33,840 nucleotides of DNA from DATLYB01 sp964502525 (GCA_964502525.1 CAZCXH010000037.1:1-33840); one strand, 5' to 3'; shown: positions 16,855 to 25,459, numbered from the stretch's first letter. The notes: generated by a model not told the origin, from the sequence alone. A program made the numbers and translations.

Positions 16855-17376
16855 CTAATCAGGCAAAATAGCTGCACAACGGGTTAGCAGCACATCAAGG
16901 CTTCCGAGCAGATCATCCTTTCTGGAACCGATGCAGATTCCTTTTATTGAAATTGTAATTCCGGGAGCAATATCCTTCAGCCTGTTATTGAACCGGGAAT
17001 CCATCTGGCAGCTTATATTGCTGACGCCATCCACTTCCAGCAAGATCACCCTGTTGGTGTCTGTCGGGCTGGCAATGCTTGAAATCACTCCTTTCACCAG
17101 TAAAATCCTGCCTTCATAAGTTTCTTTTGCATTTGCTTCGTCATTGGCAAAAGCAGCATGGAGTTCGGCAGGCGTCAAAGAAAAAGCCGGAGAGGATTCA
17201 TCAACATCCTCAAATTTCTTGAAGCCGGAAATGATGCCGGCAACCGGCCTGATGATTTGCTGGGTGACGAAACTTTCAGGTTGTTTCGTGATGAAATAAA
17301 AGGCAATGCCACCGCCTGCCACCGCAAGCAGTCCGGCAGCAATCATGAAGAATAACCACCGGGGAACTCTCTCCAT
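16855..17376 (-). CDS. Membrane-anchored OB-fold (tRNA_anti-like) protein
   Basis: 173 residues from ATG 17376. One N-terminal transmembrane helix (FFMIAAGLLAVAGGGIAFYF) is followed by a linker and an OB-fold domain of the tRNA_anti-like type (ELHAAFANDEANAKETYEGRILLVKGVISSI, ILLEVDGVSNISCQMD, ITISIKGICIGSRKDDLLG). Such proteins are common beside cytochrome c/YceI/DUF5777 clusters in Bacteroidota, as here, but have no known activity. Divergent from the cytochrome gene. Confidence 0.75.
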   Translation of the reverse strand: MERVPRWLFFMIAAGLLAVAGGGIAFYFITKQPESFVTQQIIRPVAGIISGFKKFEDVDESSPAFSLTPAELHAAFANDEANAKETYEGRILLVKGVISSIASPTDTNRVILLEVDGVSNISCQMDSRFNNRLKDIAPGITISIKGICIGSRKDDLLGSLDVLLTRCAAILPD

Positions 17377-17385
17377 ATTACTTGC

Positions 17386-17393
17386 TATTTTTG
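17386..17393 (+). promoter_or_regulatory. Bacteroidota -7 promoter box before the cytochrome c gene
   Basis: TATTTTTG matches TAnnTTTG and lies 35 bases before the ATG at 17429. No TTTG is found 19-20 bases upstream, so the -33 element is absent or weak. Confidence 0.5.
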
Positions 17394-17428
17394 TGCGGAA
17401 ACTCTAAGATACAGTTTTTAGTAAAACC

Positions 17429-17818
17429 ATGGAGTCTAAAGTTCCGCTGTTTCTGCTTGCCCTGCTTGCTGCCATCGCCATCAGCTATCCATCCTGCAAA
17501 TTTGATAATCTTGAGGAGTTGCAAATTGATTCAGCTTGCGACACCCTTGCCGCAGTCAGTTACCAAAACGGAGTCGTGCCAATCTTGAGCGCAAATTGCT
17601 ACCCATGCCACGGGGCTTCAGTTTACCCCTTCCTTGGTGGAAATAACAGGCTGGAAGGATATAGTTCTATAAGAGTATTTGTTGATAACGGAAAGCTTAC
17701 CTGCGCGATTAATCATGGGCCATGCGCCCAACCGATGCCGAGAGGATTGCCTAAACTTTCAGATTCCAATATCTATACTATAGACACATGGATATGCCAG
17801 GGCACGCCCGATAATTGA
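17429..17818 (+). CDS. Small c-type cytochrome-like protein
   Basis: 129 residues. The N-terminus is a signal peptide ending SYPSC, which may be a lipoprotein cleavage site at Cys 23. CYPCHG (C57, C60, H61) is a single CxxCH heme-binding motif and the Met of PMPRGLPKLSD is a likely sixth ligand, followed by the usual closing helix IYTIDTWICQG. So it should be a periplasmic or lipid-anchored monohaem cytochrome. It begins a three-gene cluster with YceI and DUF5777 genes, a combination often seen in this phylum and suggestive of periplasmic electron transfer. Confidence 0.8.
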   Translation: MESKVPLFLLALLAAIAISYPSCKFDNLEELQIDSACDTLAAVSYQNGVVPILSANCYPCHGASVYPFLGGNNRLEGYSSIRVFVDNGKLTCAINHGPCAQPMPRGLPKLSDSNIYTIDTWICQGTPDN

Positions 17819-17862
17819 GGCAAGGCGCGATAATTGAAAAATCCAACAGAAAAAAGACTATC

Positions 17863-18411
17863 ATGAAGAGAGCCCTGACGCTGATATTGATAACTCTGGG
17901 CATCCTGTCTGCTTCTGCTCAGAAGCATTTCACCAAAACCGGTCATATTTGGTTTTATTCTCATGCCCCGCTCGAAGATATAACCGCGCATAATTACCAA
18001 ATTACCAGCGTGATTGATTTCCGCACAGGCGACATGGCTTTTAAAGTGACGATGAGCGCCTTTCAGTTCGTGAAGGCCATGATGCAGTCGCATTTTAATG
18101 AGAAATATATTGAGTCTTACAAATTTCCCGAATCAATTTTTAAGGGAAAAATCATGGATATCGGAAGCGTTGACTTGTCGAAGGAAGGCACGTACAAAGT
18201 TTCCGTTGAAGGACAGCTTACCATACGCGGCATCACCAAGCCGGTTAATACTGACGGAACTATTACCGTAAAGGGCGGCAAGGTAGTCGCGCAATCACTC
18301 TTCCAGATTACGGTGGCCGATTATGAAATCAAAGTCCCCGCTGCTGTCAGGGGCAATATTGCAGAGGTTGTTGACATTCATGTTGACATCGCCTATGAAC
18401 CGATGAAATAA
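17863..18411 (+). CDS. YceI family periplasmic protein
   Basis: 182 residues from ATG 17863 (MKRALTLILITLGILSASAQ, a clear signal peptide); an upstream in-frame start at 17815 would precede the signal peptide with a hydrophilic stretch and is rejected. The body is the YceI lipocalin-like beta barrel: GHIWFYSHAPLEDITAHNY, FKVTMSAFQFVKAMMQSHFNEKY, GTYKVSVEGQLTIRGITKPV, and IKVPAAVRGNIAEVVDIHV. YceI proteins bind polyisoprenoid-like or other hydrophobic ligands. Second gene of the cytochrome cluster, 44 bases after the cytochrome gene. Confidence 0.88.
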   Translation: MKRALTLILITLGILSASAQKHFTKTGHIWFYSHAPLEDITAHNYQITSVIDFRTGDMAFKVTMSAFQFVKAMMQSHFNEKYIESYKFPESIFKGKIMDIGSVDLSKEGTYKVSVEGQLTIRGITKPVNTDGTITVKGGKVVAQSLFQITVADYEIKVPAAVRGNIAEVVDIHVDIAYEPMK

Positions 18412-18432
18412 ACCTAAACCTTATATCAGGTT

Positions 18433-19359
18433 ATGAAAAAATTTATCTCCCTGCTGATGACTGCCTGCCTTGTAAATTTTGCGAACGCTCAGGACGACTT
18501 GCTTCAACTGCTGGAGGAAGCCGCGAATGAACCCAAAACCGAATATATTTCCAATACCTTCAAAGCGGTAAGAATCGTTAACAGCCATTCGGTGGAGATG
18601 CCGTCAAAAAAAAATCTCCAGTTCGTTATTCAGCATCGTTTTGGCCGGGTGGATGAAGGATGGCGCAATTTCTTCGGCATTGACAATGCTTCCATGCGCA
18701 TCGGGATGGAATTCGGAATATTCAACTGGTGGAGCGCTGGCTGGGGCAGAAGCAGCGCGGGAGGAATATATGATTTCTATACAAGATTTAAAATATTGAG
18801 GCAAAGCAAGGGTGTTAAAAGAATCCCTTTCTCGATGGCATGGTACTCCAATATGGGAATCAGTTCGCAAGGCGAACTTCCTGAGGGGGTGGACAAAGTC
18901 CACCGGCTGAGTTACGCGCATCAGTTGATGATAGCCAGAAAGTTCACCCGCATTTTCTCCTTCCAGGTCATGCCAACCTACACGCATAAAAACGTGGTGC
19001 CGACTGCCAACGACAAGAATGATGTTTTCGCAGTGGGATTTGGCGCGAGGTGCCTCGTATCACGCAACATCGGTATTAATCTTGAATATTTTCAGCCGGT
19101 TACTAAAAGAGAGGACGGAGAGTTATATATCGGCTCCATGTCATTTGCCCTTGACATCGAAACCGGGGGCCACGTGTTTCAGATTGTTGTTTCTAATTCA
19201 ACTGGTTTAATCGAGCAGGTTTATATTCCCGACAACACCGGCCACTGGTGGGACAAGGAAATTCATCTTGGTTTCAATATCAACAGGAATATTATTTTGG
19301 GAAAGAGGAGGAATAAGAGCAAGGTGAAGGATAAGGATGACAAAGGGAATGTTCAATGA
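18433..19359 (+). CDS. DUF5777 family beta-barrel protein
   Basis: 308 residues with a signal peptide (MKKFISLLMTACLVNFANAQ). The mature part matches DUF5777: FKAVRIVNSHSVEMPSKKNL, FVIQHRFGRVDEGW, FFGIDNASMRIGMEFG, then alternating amphipathic strands as expected for an outer membrane barrel. The C-terminus is a basic tail (LGKRRNKSKVKDKDDKGN), unusual for a barrel. It closes the cytochrome/YceI cluster and is followed by a terminator. Confidence 0.85.
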   Translation: MKKFISLLMTACLVNFANAQDDLLQLLEEAANEPKTEYISNTFKAVRIVNSHSVEMPSKKNLQFVIQHRFGRVDEGWRNFFGIDNASMRIGMEFGIFNWWSAGWGRSSAGGIYDFYTRFKILRQSKGVKRIPFSMAWYSNMGISSQGELPEGVDKVHRLSYAHQLMIARKFTRIFSFQVMPTYTHKNVVPTANDKNDVFAVGFGARCLVSRNIGINLEYFQPVTKREDGELYIGSMSFALDIETGGHVFQIVVSNSTGLIEQVYIPDNTGHWWDKEIHLGFNINRNIILGKRRNKSKVKDKDDKGNVQ

Positions 19360-19370
19360 CTGCCGGAAAT

Positions 19371-19403
19371 AAAAAAAGCACCCCATTTTGGAGTGCTTTT
19401 TTT
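19371..19403. terminator. Bidirectional intrinsic terminator
   Basis: A long stem (19371-19385 with 19389-19403, one C-A mismatch, loop of 3) has A-rich and T-rich ends on its two sides. It can therefore stop transcripts both from the DUF5777 gene and from the convergent gene at 19422-19778. Confidence 0.85.
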
Positions 19404-19421
19404 ATTAGCATGAAAACGATT

Positions 19422-19778
19422 TCAGTAAACGATCACACCTGCACGGGCTGAAACTTTTGGTTCTGAACTCGTGCCGGTTTCAACGGGACTGCCATCTTTT
19501 ACAATGGTCACTTTCACATCCTTGCCGCTTTCGCTCGTTGCGGCAACGTATGCGAATTGTCCCTGTTCCGCGGTGAACTTGTAGTTCCATCCGCTGTTGA
19601 CATTCACAATCTCCTGGGATTCTCCCTTATCGTTGCGGAAATAAACATCGCAGGTGGCGCATTCCACCTGATATTCAACCTCGAACGTGGTCTTTTTTGG
19701 CTCTGCGAACTTAAACCCCACAAAACCTGTCGCCCCGATAATCAAAACTCCCAAGAACAAAACACTCTGCTTCTTCAT
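19422..19778 (-). CDS. Exported MmpS-like beta-sandwich protein
   Basis: 118 residues from ATG 19778. The N-terminal helix (SVLFLGVLIIGATGFVGF) is a signal peptide or anchor; the rest is all-beta: TTFEVEYQVECATCDVYF, NSGWNYKFTAEQGQFAYVAA and KVTIVKDGSPVETGTSS. The arrangement resembles the small beta-sandwich domain of MmpS-like proteins. Two Cys (CATC) might form a disulfide. Function unknown. It stands alone, convergent with the DUF5777 gene. Confidence 0.65.
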   Translation of the reverse strand: MKKQSVLFLGVLIIGATGFVGFKFAEPKKTTFEVEYQVECATCDVYFRNDKGESQEIVNVNSGWNYKFTAEQGQFAYVAATSESGKDVKVTIVKDGSPVETGTSSEPKVSARAGVIVY

Positions 19779-19898
19779 AGTCTACCTCACTTTTTTAATA
19801 GTTAAACCAAACAGCCTCGCTGGTCTTTTACGGGAGGTGGCTTTTAAAGGTTGCGTGTCATTCGATTTATTCTGAAGCGTCAGCATTCCGCTGATTTC

Positions 19899-19934
19899 GC
19901 CTGCCTGTGGCGCAACGGCTTCGTGCAGGCAGGC
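19899..19934. repeat. REP-like inverted repeat
   Basis: GCCTGCCTG (19899-19907) and CAGGCAGGC (19926-19934) are perfect complements around an 18-base loop. Looks like an intergenic palindromic element of the kind dispersed in Bacteroidota genomes. The remainder of 19779-20027 contains no gene I can support. Confidence 0.5.
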
Positions 19935-20027
19935 AGATTCGTGCAGATGAAAAGAAACGGAAGCGTTCAGCGCGCATCCACACTGTAGAGGGAAACAAGA
20001 TCGCAATAAGGACAAATTGCTGAAAGA

Positions 20028-20129
20028 CTACGATAAGGAGATGATCAACTGTATCAGCGCGGCAATGAACAGAATGACGATTATCCATTTGTAAACGGCA
20101 AGGTTATCGTTGTGGGCTTTATCTACCAT
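20028..20129 (-). CDS. Small single-span membrane protein (33 residues)
   Basis: A minus-strand frame from ATG 20129 to TAG at 20028-20030 encodes 33 residues: a hydrophilic start (MVDKAHNDNLAVYKW) and one hydrophobic helix (IIVILFIAALIQLIISLS). Upstream is AAAGGAAG, 8-10 bases before the ATG, a fair Shine-Dalgarno sequence. The layout is that of a genuine small membrane protein, but there is no homology I can recall. Confidence 0.45.
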   Translation of the reverse strand: MVDKAHNDNLAVYKWIIVILFIAALIQLIISLS

Positions 20130-20205
20130 AGGACGGAACTTCCTTTCTTAATAATACGATTGAGTATTGAAAGCGTTGTAAATTTAGCGTTGAAAATAAG
20201 TAATC

Positions 20206-20610
20206 GTGAAACATCTGTTTGTTTTTCTTCCGATATTTTTACTAACACTTTCCGCCTTGGCCCAAAAAAAGGAGAAAAGCGCTTATGAACGGGCGCTAAA
20301 AAAAATAGAATTTGAAGATTACGAAGGCGCATTGGAAGATCTTGGCAACGCAATTGAATCAGATTCTTTAGATGACGAGGCATTTTACAGGCGGGGATTT
20401 GTTAACGCCATGCTCCTGAAACACCAGGAAGCGTTATCTGATTTTGACAAAGCCATCAAATTGAATCCAAAGGAGCCCGACTATTACTCAGAACGGGGAG
20501 TAGCCAAACTAAACCTTGATAACAGGAAGGGCGCTTGTGACGATTGGAAAAAAGCCGCATCCATGGGTTCTGAAGTTGCTAAAGAGCTGGCTGACGAATA
20601 TTGCCCCTGA
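20206..20610 (+). CDS. Exported TPR protein
   Basis: 134 residues from a GTG start at 20206, chosen because the signal peptide (MKHLFVFLPIFLLTLSALAQ) begins there. About three TPR units follow: YERALKKIEFEDYEGALEDL, EAFYRRGFVNAMLLKHQEAL and PDYYSERGVAKLNLDNRKGA. The ending GACDDWKKAASMG is a common terminal motif in Bacteroidota TPR proteins and recurs in the DnaJ-TPR gene at 28636. Likely a periplasmic protein-protein interaction module; ends 3 bases before the next gene. Confidence 0.8.
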   Translation: MKHLFVFLPIFLLTLSALAQKKEKSAYERALKKIEFEDYEGALEDLGNAIESDSLDDEAFYRRGFVNAMLLKHQEALSDFDKAIKLNPKEPDYYSERGVAKLNLDNRKGACDDWKKAASMGSEVAKELADEYCP

Positions 20611-20613
20611 CCA

Positions 20614-21957
20614 ATGAGAGCCGTTCTTCTATTTTTCCTGCTCCATGCCGCTATGTCGCTTAGCGCACAGGAGACCGCAAAATCCGAAAGCTATCAATCA
20701 CCGCTTTACAATAAAATAACAAGCATCGCCCTGAGCAGAGATGGAAAAACCTTGTTCGCTGCAGACACAGCAGGGCACGTTTTCTTCTGGGGAAGGGACG
20801 GCAGCCTGAAAAAAATATTGCGGGCGAATGTGCTGCCTGTTACGGATATTGCGGTTTCTGCAGATGGAAAACATTTTGCTACTACAACAAGCGCCCGCCA
20901 ACTCGCCATTTGGAATATCTCCGGTGAAAAATTGAATAATGCCGGCATTGATGCGCTTCCTGTCATGATGTTCACTTCATCCGGAGATTCACTGCTTTAT
21001 GCAATCCGCAACGGATTATACAAAGGTTCAATAAGTGATCTGGCTAATCCGGTTAAGATCAGTGATTCTTACTTCAGTTATGGCGCAGCAGCCGGTGATA
21101 ATGATTTTATTGCTGCGGGAAGCGGAAACAAAATAAATATTTTCAGCGCCCAGGGAAGCCGGGCTTCAGCAATTGCTTCCTGCGATGAGGTGAAAAAAGT
21201 GGAATCGCGCGGCAATCTGATTTGCAGCTTATGCGATGACGGAAGCGTTCAACTGTTTGAGTGGAATGGTTTGAACTTAAAGCAGGTTGCAACCGCTAAA
21301 GCAGGCATGGGCAACGTTTCCAGGCTGATCATCACCGGGGATAAGGAAATTTTGCTGATGGACGAGGGGAAGGCGATTATGTGGAATCCTTCTTCAGGAA
21401 AATTCTATAATGTGAACGGTTTGCCGGAAGGCATGACGGCCTTTGCTTACAGCGATAATGGAAATTTTTATGCGGGGAACCAAAAGGGGGAGATTGTGAC
21501 GTGGTCTGCAACCGCTGGCTCGGAAATACCCCGGTATCAGTCGCAGGCTGGCAAGCCTGAGGCCAAATCAGGATACAAAATTGAAGCCACGCGCGCTGGC
21601 GTCCCTGTGTCCGTTAATGGGCGGGCTGTTAACGCAAGCCAATCGGTGGAGGTCCATTCTTCAACGCTTGATATATATGTGTGGGACGATGAGCGCGAAG
21701 ACGGTGACACCATCTCCCTTAATCTTAATGGCGAATGGATATTATCGAATTATATGATAACCGGGGAAAGGAAAAAACTGACGGTCTCTCTTAATTCAGA
21801 GAAACCTAATTATCTGGTGCTGTATGCTCATAATCTTGGCAGGCTTCCGCCCAATACTGCCGTGGTTTCTTTTCATGACGGAAGGGAAGAAAGAATGTTG
21901 ATGGTTGAATCAGACCTCAAACGCTGCGGGGCCGTTGCGTTCAGGTTGAAGAAGTGA
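20614..21957 (+). CDS. Exported beta-propeller (WD40-like) protein
   Basis: 447 residues. Signal peptide MRAVLLFFLLHAAMSLSAQ. Residues about 30-310 form WD40-like repeats, e.g. ITSIALSRDGKTLFAADTAG, VTDIAVSADGKHFATTTSA and GMTAFAYSDNGNFYAGNQKG, each with the DG turn and a following W at the blade end. The last 130 residues are a separate domain (DIYVWDDEREDGDTISLNLN, YLVLYAHNLGRLPPNTAVVS), found in many Bacteroidota secreted proteins without known function. It is co-transcribed with the TPR gene. Confidence 0.8.
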   Translation: MRAVLLFFLLHAAMSLSAQETAKSESYQSPLYNKITSIALSRDGKTLFAADTAGHVFFWGRDGSLKKILRANVLPVTDIAVSADGKHFATTTSARQLAIWNISGEKLNNAGIDALPVMMFTSSGDSLLYAIRNGLYKGSISDLANPVKISDSYFSYGAAAGDNDFIAAGSGNKINIFSAQGSRASAIASCDEVKKVESRGNLICSLCDDGSVQLFEWNGLNLKQVATAKAGMGNVSRLIITGDKEILLMDEGKAIMWNPSSGKFYNVNGLPEGMTAFAYSDNGNFYAGNQKGEIVTWSATAGSEIPRYQSQAGKPEAKSGYKIEATRAGVPVSVNGRAVNASQSVEVHSSTLDIYVWDDEREDGDTISLNLNGEWILSNYMITGERKKLTVSLNSEKPNYLVLYAHNLGRLPPNTAVVSFHDGREERMLMVESDLKRCGAVAFRLKK

Positions 21958-21977
21958 TGAAGCCAGATCGCGCTTCA

Positions 21978-23228
21978 TCACGCATTCATGCTATTAACCA
22001 TTCCGGGTTGATGGGAACTGTTCCACCACAGCATGAAGAATGCAAAAAGAAACACCCCCAACTGATCCTCCAGCATGCATTCATATAAAAAAATCAACAT
22101 CACGAAGATCACGAAACCAAGCGCTGGCTTGTTGCTGCGCCATTCTTTTTTGAACAAGGGTAAAAAAACGGCAATCGAAACAGCCACCACGCCAGGGATT
22201 CCTGATGCAGCGCCCGCATTCAGCCATTGATTCAAAGGACGAAACCTTTCGGTCACGGGCACCTGTGGCGCATTGGCATCAAACCAGTCGCGCATTGCTT
22301 GTTTCAGATCTCCATATCCCACGCCAATCAGCCAATGGCTGCGGAAAATATCCCATCCCGCCTCAATGGAAAGCAACCGGTTGTGGTCGCTGTAAACACC
22401 GGCTGCCTGCTTCTCCCTGAAATTGATCAATTGATATGACACATAATTGATACGTTCCCTGAAAGTTGGAATTGTCTTATACGCAATGAAAGGAAGCGCG
22501 AATGCGAGCAGCAATAATGCAAATGCAATCTTGCGATAGCCGTTTTTAATCATGTAATACAAGCCAAGCGGCAGGATAACGAAAACCAAACCAACCCAGC
22601 CTGTCTTCGCGCTTAAGATCAGAAGGAATAGCATGAGCCAGGCCATCACGCCACGCATTGCCCACTTTATATTAATGTTCCTGTTAAAGTTCCATTCTTC
22701 CAATTTCAGCCAGAGCAGCAACGCAATCACCACCGCCATGCTGAACCTGATGTGGCTGTCCCCAGCCCATGTAGGCAACACATAGGATGTTTGATACATC
22801 GCTTCATAATCTTCCTTTGACTGAAGGTATTGCAGCATTGTCCACAGACTGCCGAACACAGTCAGCGCAATCCAAGCGATTGACAGCCAAATCCAGCGAC
22901 TTTTGTTCATTCCTTTTTGCATGACAAATACAAACGGGAAAAACAGTAATGGAAGTTTCGTAATGCAGCTCTGTATCCAGACAGATTTATTTTCGCTCCA
23001 GATGCCGGAAACCAAGGCAATCAGGAATATGGTTGATATTGCAGAAAACAAGGGGTTCTTAATCACCGATTGGAATCGCTCCTTAAAATCACTTTGTGAA
23101 AACGCATTTGCCGTCAGCAAGATGACTGCAACCGAAAGCAAAAAGCGGCTGAGAAAAAAACTGAACATCGCCATGAGGCAGGCAAATAGAAAAATGCAGA
23201 GATGGCCTGTTTCTCTTTTAGAAAGCAT
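21978..23228 (-). CDS. O-antigen ligase family (Wzy_C) membrane protein
   Basis: 416 residues from ATG 23228, with about eleven hydrophobic helices. The large periplasmic loop before the last helices contains the segment DSHIRFSMAV and the later YSDHNRLLSIEAGWDIFRSHWLIGVGYGDLKQAM, matching the O-antigen ligase/polymerase family (HRLLxWxxxWxxFxxxPxxGxG). Enzymes of this family join or polymerise lipid-linked glycans at the outer face of the inner membrane. No other glycan genes are nearby, so the substrate cannot be told. Confidence 0.8.
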   Translation of the reverse strand: MLSKRETGHLCIFLFACLMAMFSFFLSRFLLSVAVILLTANAFSQSDFKERFQSVIKNPLFSAISTIFLIALVSGIWSENKSVWIQSCITKLPLLFFPFVFVMQKGMNKSRWIWLSIAWIALTVFGSLWTMLQYLQSKEDYEAMYQTSYVLPTWAGDSHIRFSMAVVIALLLWLKLEEWNFNRNINIKWAMRGVMAWLMLFLLILSAKTGWVGLVFVILPLGLYYMIKNGYRKIAFALLLLAFALPFIAYKTIPTFRERINYVSYQLINFREKQAAGVYSDHNRLLSIEAGWDIFRSHWLIGVGYGDLKQAMRDWFDANAPQVPVTERFRPLNQWLNAGAASGIPGVVAVSIAVFLPLFKKEWRSNKPALGFVIFVMLIFLYECMLEDQLGVFLFAFFMLWWNSSHQPGMVNSMNA

Positions 23229-23269
23229 TTAATCAGGATCGGATTGGTTGATGGGTTTTTGTATTAAAA

Positions 23270-23725
23270 TTATTTTTTCTTCCCGCCCACCGGATACCAT
23301 GTCCGGTCAGCAAGCAGTTTGATGGAGCCGACAAACGATTTGTATGGTATATTTTTCCACTCATAGGGAGCCACCATCGAAATGATGTAAAAGCCATCCT
23401 GCTTTTCATACATGTGGTAAATTTCTCCGACCACGGGAACAAAGTTGATGTCGGCTTCATACACCTGCTGTGAAAACGCAACACGCTCCTTAATATTTTT
23501 CGCCTGTTTCAGCAGCAGTTCCAGTTGTTCGCGGATTTCATTGAGCTGCATCTCCGCCTGCTCTTCGACCGTAGCCAGAGACGAACCAATTATTCCCTTT
23601 TTGTCAATCGGCCTGATTACAGCGCTGCCTACAGTGTGAGCGTAAGGAAGCGTGTGCGGAGTCTCCGTGATTTTATCCTTGTCAATCGGGTTATCGTTTT
23701 TGGAAGAAGACTTTTTCTTAACCAT
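23270..23725 (-). CDS. DUF2452 protein
   Basis: 151 residues from ATG 23725. A GTG at 23740 would lengthen it by five residues, but the promoter box at 23740-23747 overlaps that GTG, so ATG 23725 is preferred. The sequence has the DUF2452 features: NPIDKDKITETPHTLPYAHT near the start, then a helical part (EQAEMQLNEIREQLELLLKQ) and a C-terminal beta region (FVPVVGEIYHMYEKQDGFYI). The family is widespread in Bacteroidota without known function. It is followed after 41 bases by the O-antigen ligase gene on the same strand. Confidence 0.85.
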   Translation of the reverse strand: MVKKKSSSKNDNPIDKDKITETPHTLPYAHTVGSAVIRPIDKKGIIGSSLATVEEQAEMQLNEIREQLELLLKQAKNIKERVAFSQQVYEADINFVPVVGEIYHMYEKQDGFYIISMVAPYEWKNIPYKSFVGSIKLLADRTWYPVGGKKK

Positions 23726-23739
23726 CGGCTCAGGCTTCA

Positions 23740-23747
23740 CAAAAATA
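23740..23747 (-). promoter_or_regulatory. Bacteroidota -7 promoter box for the DUF2452 gene
   Basis: On the minus strand TATTTTTG matches TAnnTTTG and ends 14 bases before the ATG at 23725. No matching -33 box at the usual distance. Confidence 0.5.
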
Positions 23748-23770
23748 AATGGTTTGGTTACTATAATTTT

Positions 23771-23803
23771 AGACCTGACAGGTTTTGAAAACCTGTCAGG
23801 TCT
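23771..23803. repeat. Perfect 33-bp palindromic element
   Basis: AGACCTGACAGGTTTT at 23771-23786 is exactly complementary to 23788-23803, with one base (G) between. Palindromes with a CCTGTCAGG core are dispersed in many Bacteroidota genomes. It ends 2 bases before the start codon of the dioxygenase. Confidence 0.85.
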
Positions 23804-23805
23804 GT

Positions 23806-24840
23806 ATGGATAAAATGTACTACTCCAACTATCTGCAACTCGACAAGATCCTTAACGCTCAATTTCCCGAAAGCGAGAAGAAAAAGGCTCCAGCGCATGA
23901 TGAAATGCTTTTCATTGTCATACATCAGGCGTATGAACTGTGGTTCAAGCAACTCATCCATGAGTTAAATTCAGTAAGGGAGATTTTCCGCAACCCGATC
24001 AACGACAACTCTCCCGGAATGCAGATTGCCGTTCACCGGCTGAAAAGGATTGTGAGCATCCTGCGCATAGTCGTAGAGCAGATTAACGTGATGGAAACCA
24101 TGACGCCTCTTGATTTCCTCGATTTCAGGAACATGCTGCGGCCGGCTTCAGGGTTTCAAAGCATTCAATTCAAAATCATCGAAGCAATGCTCGGTTTGAA
24201 GATGAGCGGGCGGCATGCAGGTAATTATTACATCTCTCAATTACGAAAAGAAGATATGGATAAAATCACCAGGGCTGAAAAAGAGAAGTCGTTGCTTGAT
24301 GCCATCAACGCATGGCTCGAACGGATGCCTTTTTTTGAAAGAAAGGAGTTCTGGAAAGGATATGAAAAAGTTGCTGAAAGCGATTTTAAGAACCACGTTT
24401 TCTGGACTGAATACAGAATGGTTTATGGAAAAAGCCTATTGAAGGAAGAGTGGGATAACCTGGGCGTCTTCGATGATATTTTCTTCAAGACAACTCCGGA
24501 GAGGCAGCGAAAGTTGGGCGCGCGGGCTTGCAGAGCTGCACTGTTCATCATGCTTTACCGCGATTATCCGCTGCTGCAACTGCCTTTTCAATTGCTGAAC
24601 ACACTGCTTGACATTGATGAATTGCTCGCGGCATGGCGCTATCGCCACATGAGCATGGTGCACCGCATGATAGGAACACGCGTAGGCACGGGTGGCAGCA
24701 GCGGAAAAGATTATCTGAAAGGCGCGCTTGACAGGCACTATATATTCACTGAAATCGCAGACCTCACCACTTTTCTCATCGAGCGGAAACGACTTCCGAA
24801 ATTGTCGCCAGCCCTGGAGAAGCATCTCGGCTTTGTGTAG
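23806..24840 (+). CDS. kynA: Tryptophan 2,3-dioxygenase
   Basis: 344 residues from ATG 23806; a TTG at 23785 extends the frame but lies inside the palindrome and would translate it (MKTCQVC). The haem enzyme that opens the indole ring of L-tryptophan to N-formylkynurenine, first step of the kynurenine route. Diagnostic segments: HDEMLFIVIHQAYELWFKQL with H40 as the expected active-site His, DFLDFRNMLRPASGFQS with R108 as the expected substrate-carboxylate Arg, and YRHMSMVHRMIGTRVGTGGS followed by GKDYL with the haem-ligand His. Other kynurenine genes are not in the window. Confidence 0.93.
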   Translation: MDKMYYSNYLQLDKILNAQFPESEKKKAPAHDEMLFIVIHQAYELWFKQLIHELNSVREIFRNPINDNSPGMQIAVHRLKRIVSILRIVVEQINVMETMTPLDFLDFRNMLRPASGFQSIQFKIIEAMLGLKMSGRHAGNYYISQLRKEDMDKITRAEKEKSLLDAINAWLERMPFFERKEFWKGYEKVAESDFKNHVFWTEYRMVYGKSLLKEEWDNLGVFDDIFFKTTPERQRKLGARACRAALFIMLYRDYPLLQLPFQLLNTLLDIDELLAAWRYRHMSMVHRMIGTRVGTGGSSGKDYLKGALDRHYIFTEIADLTTFLIERKRLPKLSPALEKHLGFV

Positions 24841-24844
24841 ACGG

Positions 24845-25345
24845 CTATGCGAAAAAATTCACCTGCACGATTTTGATGATCAGAAAAATCGTGAGCACAA
24901 GGGTGACCGCTAATTTGATGAACGTGGAAAGAAGAAAACCCACGAACGAACCTATCCCTGATTTCAGCGCGCTTTCAAATTGTTTTCCTGCCACGAGGTC
25001 TCCGATGATCGCACCCAGCAGCGGACCTGCGATAATTCCCCACGGAGGAAAAAACAATCCGGCTGCCAATCCGATAATTCCGCCCCACACGCCTTGTTTC
25101 GTTCCGCCAAATTTCCTGGTAGCATACACCGGAAGAAAATAATCAACTCCAGCGGTGATAATCACAAAGAGCAGTGCAATGATTAAAAATGCCAGGCTGA
25201 AGACCTCGCCCATTCCGAAGTGGTAAACAAGTATGCCTGCATAAGCAAGCGGAGGTCCTGGCAGTGCAGGCGCCACGCTTCCGACAATGCCCAACCCGCA
25301 TAAAATAAGCGATGAAAACACGAGGACGATTTCGACCCAATCCAT
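24845..25345 (-). CDS. DUF456 family membrane protein
   Basis: 166 residues from ATG 25345 with four to five hydrophobic helices rich in glycine. The DUF456 pattern is plain: GIVGSVAPALPGPPLAYAGI, DYFLPVYATRKFGGTKQGVW, and GIIAGPLLGAIIGDL, with the repeated glycine-zipper-like segments. No function is known for the family. Its stop lies only 4 bases from the dioxygenase stop on the other strand. Confidence 0.88.
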   Translation of the reverse strand: MDWVEIVLVFSSLILCGLGIVGSVAPALPGPPLAYAGILVYHFGMGEVFSLAFLIIALLFVIITAGVDYFLPVYATRKFGGTKQGVWGGIIGLAAGLFFPPWGIIAGPLLGAIIGDLVAGKQFESALKSGIGSFVGFLLSTFIKLAVTLVLTIFLIIKIVQVNFFA

Positions 25346-25459
25346 ATTGTTTGAAAGGTAGTAAAAATAGTGGCGTGAAAATTATTCCGGAATTGACGGT
25401 TTTGTAAATTGGCAACGAAATTATACCAGGAGAAGTCGAATTTCAGAAGGAAAGAGACG

